In this document: one piece after another, positions 59,054-64,000 of the stretch
How the letters are laid out: every line of letters begins with the position of its first letter
How positions within the stretch are numbered: the first letter of the stretch is position 1
From: Latilactobacillus sakei subsp. sakei DSM 20017 = JCM 1157
GTDB lineage: Bacteria > Bacillota > Bacilli > Lactobacillales > Lactobacillaceae
Direction: 5' to 3'
Length of the DNA: 64,000 nucleotides
Assembly: GCF_002370355.1 (NCBI RefSeq)
Contig: NZ_AP017929.1
Location: 682,001 to 746,000 of the forward strand
The notes under the pieces: generated by a model
What the model saw: only the letters and a program-made list of their open reading frames with translations
What the model was told of the DNA's origin: nothing
The model's database searches: none
Program-made: the position numbers and the translations under genes

Positions 59054-59100
59054 GACATCCCAGCGGCAAACTTCTATACTCAAAAATGAAACCGTTTTAA
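59052..59100 (+). promoter_or_regulatory. lacLM promoter with a cre site
   Basis: TTGACA (59052-59057), 17-bp spacer, TATACT (59075-59080). TGAAACCGTTTTAA at 59087-59100 matches the CcpA operator consensus TGWNANCGNTNWCA with one clear deviation (A for C near the end) and covers the expected transcription start. Carbon catabolite repression is therefore likely. Confidence 0.75.
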
Positions 59101-59122
59101 TTTAAACTTGGAGGTTAAGTTT

Positions 59123-61000
59123 ATGCAACCTAATATTCAATGGTTAGATACACCGGCCGTCTTCAGAGTGGGCCAATTGCCTGCCCACAGTGATCACCGT
59201 TACTATGCGACACTGGCCGAAATGGCCCAACAACAGAGTTCGTTTGAACAATCTTTGAATGGCACGTGGCAATTTCACTACAGTGTTAATGCGGCGAGTC
59301 GTCCTAAATCTTTTTATGAATTAGCATTTGATGCGCAAGATTTTGAACCAATCACAGTACCCCAACATATCGAATTGGCGGGTTATGAGCAATTGCACTA
59401 CATCAACACAATGTATCCGTGGGAAGGGCATTATTATCGGCGTCCCGCTTTTTCAACGTCCGATGACAAGCAACATCTCGGCATGTTTAGTGAAGCCGAT
59501 TATAATCCCGTTGGTTCATACCTGCACCATTTTGATTTAACGCCAGCTTTGAGAAATCAACGGGTCATCATTCGCTTTGAAGGGGTCGAACAAGCGATGT
59601 ATGTTTGGCTCAATGGCCAATTTATCGGCTATGCTGAAGATAGTTTTACACCGTCTGAATTTGACTTAACCCCTTATCTTAAAGAAACTGATAATTGCTT
59701 GGCGGTTGAAGTGCATAAGCGCAGTAGTGCGGCTTTCATCGAAGATCAAGATTTCTTCCGCTTCTTCGGGATTTTCCGGGATGTTAAGTTATTAGCTAAA
59801 CCCCGCACGCATTTGGAAGATTTATGGGTAATTCCCGAATATGACGTGGTACAACAAACGGGACAGGTGAAACTTCGCCTTCAATTTTCAGGAGATGAAA
59901 ACCGAGTCCATCTACGCATTAGGGACCAACATCAAATCATCTTAACGGCCGATTTAACGAGTGGCGCTCAGGTGAACGACCTTTATAAGATGCCCGAATT
60001 GGTTCAAGCGTGGTCCAACCAAACCCCTAACTTATACACATTAGAGCTAGAAGTTGTGGATCAAGCTGGGGAAACGATTGAAATTAGTCAGCAACCATTT
60101 GGCTTCCGTAAAATTGAGATTAAAGATAAAGTGATGTTGCTCAACGGAAAACGGTTAGTCATTAACGGCGTTAATCGGCATGAATGGCATCCTGAAACTG
60201 GTCGGACAATTACGGCCGAAGATGAAGCGTGGGATATTGCCTGCATGCAGCGCAACCATATCAATGCCGTCCGAACATCGCATTATCCAGATCGGTTATC
60301 CTTTTATAATGGTTGCGATCAAGCTGGCATCTATATGATGGCTGAAACCAATTTGGAATCGCATGGTTCTTGGCAAAAAATGGGGGCGGTCGAACCTTCT
60401 TGGAACGTCCCAGGTTCATATGATGAATGGGAAGCGGCGACGCTCGATCGAGCACGAACCAATTTTGAAACGTTTAAAAATCACGTCTCAATTCTCTTTT
60501 GGTCATTAGGGAATGAATCTTACGCTGGTAGTGTTCTTGAGAAGATGAACGCCTATTACAAGCAACAAGATCCAACGCGCTTAGTGCATTATGAAGGGGT
60601 CTTCCGGGCGCCCGAGTATAAGGCGACGATTTCGGATGTTGAAAGTCGGATGTATGCGACACCGGCTGAGATTAAGGCTTATTTAGATAACGCCCCACAA
60701 AAACCATTTATTCTCTGCGAATATATGCATGATATGGGGAATTCGCTGGGTGGTATGCAATCGTATATCGACTTATTGTCACAATATGACATGTACCAAG
60801 GCGGCTTTATCTGGGATTTCATTGATCAAGCACTCTTGGTGACAGATCCAGTGACTGGTCAACGTGAATTACGCTACGGTGGCGATTTTGATGACCGCCC
60901 ATCAGACTATGAATTTTCGGGGGATGGGTTAGTCTTTGCTACCCGCGATGAAAAACCAGCAATGCAGGAGGTTAGATACTATTATGGCGAACACAAATAA
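59123..61000 (+). CDS. lacL: Beta-galactosidase large subunit LacL
   Basis: 625 residues of glycoside hydrolase family 2; hydrolyses lactose and other beta-galactosides in the cytoplasm together with LacM. It covers the sugar-binding, Ig-like and TIM-barrel domains. The acid/base Glu is in ILFWSLGNESYAG (near 461) and the nucleophile in PFILCEYMHDMGNSLGG (near 532). NGVNRHEWHPETGR is typical. ATG 59123 behind TTGGAGG. The 3' end overlaps lacM by 17 bp, so the subunits are made in step. Confidence 0.96.
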   Translation: MQPNIQWLDTPAVFRVGQLPAHSDHRYYATLAEMAQQQSSFEQSLNGTWQFHYSVNAASRPKSFYELAFDAQDFEPITVPQHIELAGYEQLHYINTMYPWEGHYYRRPAFSTSDDKQHLGMFSEADYNPVGSYLHHFDLTPALRNQRVIIRFEGVEQAMYVWLNGQFIGYAEDSFTPSEFDLTPYLKETDNCLAVEVHKRSSAAFIEDQDFFRFFGIFRDVKLLAKPRTHLEDLWVIPEYDVVQQTGQVKLRLQFSGDENRVHLRIRDQHQIILTADLTSGAQVNDLYKMPELVQAWSNQTPNLYTLELEVVDQAGETIEISQQPFGFRKIEIKDKVMLLNGKRLVINGVNRHEWHPETGRTITAEDEAWDIACMQRNHINAVRTSHYPDRLSFYNGCDQAGIYMMAETNLESHGSWQKMGAVEPSWNVPGSYDEWEAATLDRARTNFETFKNHVSILFWSLGNESYAGSVLEKMNAYYKQQDPTRLVHYEGVFRAPEYKATISDVESRMYATPAEIKAYLDNAPQKPFILCEYMHDMGNSLGGMQSYIDLLSQYDMYQGGFIWDFIDQALLVTDPVTGQRELRYGGDFDDRPSDYEFSGDGLVFATRDEKPAMQEVRYYYGEHK

Positions 61001-61940
61001 ACGCTTAGCAGTGATCTTCGGAGATGTGACTTTAGGACTTAAAGGCCCTGACTTTCACTACCTCTTTTCGTACCAAACGGGTGGGCCAGAATCATTGCGG
61101 ATTCAAGGTAAAGAATGGCTATATCGCTCACCAAAACCGACTTTTTGGCGGGCAACTACCGATAATGATCGCGGCAACCAATTCCCATTGAAATCGGGAA
61201 TGTGGCTAGCTGCTGATCAGTTCATTGCTTGTCAGTCGATTACAGTGGCGATTGACGGGCAAACGATTCCGCTGCCAATTGCGCCCGAGAACAACCGCTA
61301 TAGTGGTCGGGAAACGGCCCAAGAAGTGACGGTTACGTATACCTATCAAACAATTACGACGCCGCAGACGACGGTAGAAGTCAGTTATACGATTCAAGCC
61401 AGTGGTAAAATCCGTGTAGCGGTGACTTATCATGGGCAAGCTGGATTACCATCATTGCCAGTCTTTGGCTTACGCTTTGTCATGCCGACCCCAGCGACGC
61501 GCTTTATTTATCAAGGGTTGTCAGGGGAGACTTATCCAGATCGAATGGCTGGTGGGATTGCTGGCGAATACGAAGTCACCGGGCTACCTGTGACGCCTTA
61601 TCTAGTGCCACAAGATTGTGGTGTGCATATGGCAACCGATTGGGTGACGATTTATCGGCAAGCGGTGCTGGATAATTGTTTGCACGAACCAGTCGAAACC
61701 GGCTTGAAGTTTAAGATGGTCGATCAACCATTTGCCTTTTCATGTTTGCCATATACCGCTGAAGAATTGGAAAATGCGACCCATCATTCAGAACTACCCG
61801 CACCACACCGAACAGTCTTAAATCTCTTAGGGGCCGTTCGTGGCGTGGGCGGTATCGATAGTTGGGGTAGCGACGTAGAAGTGGCCTATCAAATAGATGC
61901 GACGCAGGATCGCCATTTTGAATTTGAAATTTCGTTTTAA
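60984..61940 (+). CDS. lacM: Beta-galactosidase small subunit LacM
   Basis: 318 residues, equal to the C-terminal domain of LacZ-type enzymes and needed for LacL activity. KPTFWRATTDNDRGNQFPLKSGMW near 52 and RFVMPTPATRFIYQGLSGETYPDR near 180 are characteristic. ATG 60984 has CAGGAGG inside lacL. A strong terminator follows, and no lactose permease gene is adjacent. Confidence 0.95.
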   Translation: MANTNKRLAVIFGDVTLGLKGPDFHYLFSYQTGGPESLRIQGKEWLYRSPKPTFWRATTDNDRGNQFPLKSGMWLAADQFIACQSITVAIDGQTIPLPIAPENNRYSGRETAQEVTVTYTYQTITTPQTTVEVSYTIQASGKIRVAVTYHGQAGLPSLPVFGLRFVMPTPATRFIYQGLSGETYPDRMAGGIAGEYEVTGLPVTPYLVPQDCGVHMATDWVTIYRQAVLDNCLHEPVETGLKFKMVDQPFAFSCLPYTAEELENATHHSELPAPHRTVLNLLGAVRGVGGIDSWGSDVEVAYQIDATQDRHFEFEISF

Positions 61941-61944
61941 AAAG

Positions 61945-61989
61945 TAAAAAGAGTTGCGGCAAAAATCATTTTTGCCGCAACTCTTTTTT
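61945..61989 (+). terminator. Terminator of lacLM
   Basis: AAAGAGTTGCGGCAAAAA-tca-TTTTTGCCGCAACTCTTT plus further T. Confidence 0.94.
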
Positions 61990-62102
61990 ATTGTAAAGGG
62001 CTGTGGCGGGCGTCCTGTTTTCAAATCAGCTATAATAGTAAATAATATGTTTTATTGGTGGGCAATTGCCTGGGAAATAATGGTGAAATCGAGGTAATGA
62101 TA

Positions 62103-63801
62103 ATGGAAACTGAACAAATGATAATTTATTTAACCCGCCTAGAGACTGTTTTAGATGATTTAGGGAAGCTATTGTTCAAAGCGCATTTGAAGGTGCCACT
62201 TACCTTGGATCGCGAGCAATCACAAGAACTGTTGCGACAAAATAATCGTTTTGAATTTAGGTACCAACAGCTGCGAAATCAAAAAAAAGTTATTGAAGCA
62301 ATTGCTGAAGTTGACGAGTGGCGATATTTATTTACGCCAGAAAATCGGTCAGTTGAACGAATTGAATCAGCAAAGCCAAGCAGCATTGGTTGCGGCACCA
62401 GAGTACAATCGGCAGCGCAAAATTAATCGCCTGCGTCAGTTAATCCTGAACTTACAAGGTGAAAAGATCGAAACCAGTATCGTCTTATGTGACCAAGTAC
62501 TGGCTTATTTATACGAAACCGAAAAAACTGCGTTTATTGCGCACTACCGGCCAAATGTTGCGCCAGTGGCGGTGCCTTTTTTAAGCCGGGATTTCAAGAT
62601 GGCGATGATGATGCTCAACTATATGGATATTATGTTCACGCCGGTTGAGTTACAGCGCCATATTCGCTTACTTGTTTATCGCTACACCCAAGAATCTGTG
62701 GATAATGTGTTGATATACGATGCGCGAACTATTTTACCGAATGCCGAGAAAACAGGATTCTCAGCCGTTGCGTATTATTTCACCTTCAAACAACAAAGTA
62801 TGACCTTTATTTCGTATAAAGGAACAGAGGGGACGATGGATGATCCGCGAATCAAATCGTTTCGTCAGCGTTTGGATAATTATGTCCGCGAGAGTTATCA
62901 GGACTGGAAATATAATATCGACGCGATGTTGATTGGTCACACCGATAACGACGAGCAACTACAGCTAGCACGGCGTTTCACCCGTTACGTGGTTCGACAT
63001 GTTAAAAAGATTGAAGCGACAACACGGATTTATGGCCTCGGCCATTCACTGGGCGGTCATTTTGTCCAAACCTTGCAGTTATTAGATCAACCGTTTAATG
63101 CGGGTTACACCTTGAATGCGGCACCGGTCCAATTGAAGCAAATTAAGCATTATCGACCGGATTTATGTGATGACGCGACTTGGCAGGTATTGTTTGAATT
63201 AACTAAGCAAAATACGCAAGATAAGAAAATTGAGCAACTCCTGCAGGTTAAAACGGGCTTACACTATGCCGAAATTAATAATGAATGGTTTATCAAGGAT
63301 TTAACGCGGATTTATTTTGGCTTTCCGTATACGTTCTATATTGGAACGGCCAATTATTTGAACGCCCGTAACTGGACCTATCCGTTTGTGGCGGATATTC
63401 GAGAGTATCTCAAAGATGATGAGATGCAGGCTTATAGTCAATTCTGGGGCAATCTAATTCATTACCTCAAACGAGTTGAGAACAGGAATGGCACGATTAT
63501 TTTGGCGAGTTTGGTGACTTACGGACTCCAAGCGCTACGGGAAGTTTACGGTGCCATTAAAACACCAGAAGCCAAGCGCCTTTTTAGCGCTTATGCGCGT
63601 TATTTATCCGATGCCAAAATTTTCAAAGATACGCCAGTCGCGGTTCAGGAGAACTTCCAACGAGAATTATCGCGACCACAAACGGCTTTACGTGTGCTGC
63701 AAGGTGAGTGGCCATTTTTAAGTAGTGTGAATAACGAAATGGTTGAAACGGTGATTTATTTTCATACCATTGAAGGTGCCCGTTATTTTAAATCTGTATA
63801 A
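62103..63801 (+). pseudogene. Alpha/beta-hydrolase (lipase-like), frameshifted
   Basis: Two frames that should be one gene. The first (62103-62426) begins with SD GAGG and METEQMIIYLTRLETVLDDL, a helical N-terminus. The second overlaps it and runs to 63801. The second shows YYFTFKQQSMTFISYKGTEG and the nucleophile elbow YGLGHSLGGHFVQTLQLL (GxSxG), as in DUF2974/lipase-3-like hydrolases. The frames differ by +1 and an A8 run lies at 62281-62288, a likely slippage point; the joint could also be nearer 62330, where RQKIGQLNELNQQSQ takes over. The restored product would have about 565 residues. Possible outcomes: inactive gene, phase-variable gene or sequencing error. Confidence 0.7.
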
Positions 63802-63874
63802 GGTTAGTGACCTATTAAGGGGTTAAAATAAATGGTATTATAAGGATGAAACTATATTACTCGGGGGGAACAAC

Positions 63875-64000
63875 ATGTTTTGCCAATATTGTGGGACTAA
63901 AAATGAAGCAGATTCACGATTCTGTATTAATTGTGGCAAGCCACTAGAAGACGCTACAGAACAACCAGCAACGCAACAACCTAAGGAAGATACGGTGACA
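63875..64000 (+). CDS. Zinc-ribbon protein, N-terminal part (runs off the window)
   Basis: ATG 63875 behind GGGGGGAAC. MFCQYCGTKNEADSRFCINC and GKPLEDATEQPATQQPKED follow: a two-knuckle zinc ribbon (CxxC-CxxC) and the start of a Gln/Pro/Thr linker. Proteins of this kind in lactobacilli usually continue with a membrane helix and an extracellular domain, but that part is outside the window. Confidence 0.8.
   Translation, partial: MFCQYCGTKNEADSRFCINCGKPLEDATEQPATQQPKEDTVT

Noticed and set aside
62103-62426. First frame of the hydrolase as an independent small gene
   Set aside because: It has no terminator, overlaps the second frame by 176 bp and its product ends in an atypical tail, as expected after a frameshift.

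Overview
The window looks like a chromosomal piece of a lactobacillus, most probably Latilactobacillus sakei or a close relative such as L. curvatus. This is inferred from the low-GC Firmicute gene style, a ctsR-clpC pair without mcsAB, a heterodimeric LacL/LacM beta-galactosidase, WxL surface proteins, a class III fructose-bisphosphatase and several lactobacillus-only small proteins. No database search was possible, so the species is an inference.

Layout. 1-2600: the 3' part of a 23S rRNA, a 5S rRNA and eleven tRNAs. 2650-5780: CtsR-controlled ctsR-clpC. 5780-9245: fbp and a lone PstS-like lipoprotein (minus strand) and a carboxymuconolactone-decarboxylase-like protein. 9245-16960: rpoBC with a structured leader. 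16980-18250: an isochorismatase-fold protein and the prepilin peptidase ComC. 18320-21780: the str operon (rpsL, rpsG, fusA). 21860-22235: a non-coding interval with extensive base pairing, read here as a structured RNA gene. 22255-22806: pncA-like nicotinamidase. 22940-37160: the S10, spc and alpha operons, rpsJ to rplQ, including secY, adk, infA and rpoA. 37160-37880: repeats and a structured 3' region. 37880-40360: ecfA1-ecfA2-ecfT (energy-coupling module for vitamin uptake).

Accessory regions. The usual ecfT-truA-rplM-rpsI order is interrupted at 40430-50950 by a WxL cell-surface cluster: a secreted Ig-like protein, a 1454-residue WxL protein, two DUF916/DUF3324 anchoring proteins, a 50-residue membrane protein, a 321-residue WxL protein and a MarR-type regulator. 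After truA-rplM-rpsI (51037-52770) come a DUF6287-like module (one gene split by an in-frame stop, one convergent lipoprotein), an XRE regulator, a DUF697 membrane protein, an Hsp31-like protein, small proteins, a nitroreductase, the catabolite-controlled lacLM operon, a frameshifted alpha/beta hydrolase and the start of a zinc-ribbon protein.

Main points of interest. (1) The interval downstream of fusA can fold into a canonical tRNA body (acceptor, D arm, variable loop, T arm) whose anticodon loop is replaced by a structured 121-nt insert. (2) The same interval carries three C-rich, anti-Shine-Dalgarno segments, and their closest match in the window is the ribosome-binding site of the WxL gene at 49423 (15 of 16 positions for the repeated 16-mer, 10 of 10 for the third). 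(3) Three 111-bp imperfect palindromes of one family lie behind rpoC and before ecfA1. (4) Two genes are interrupted, by an in-frame TAA and by a frameshift next to an A8 run.
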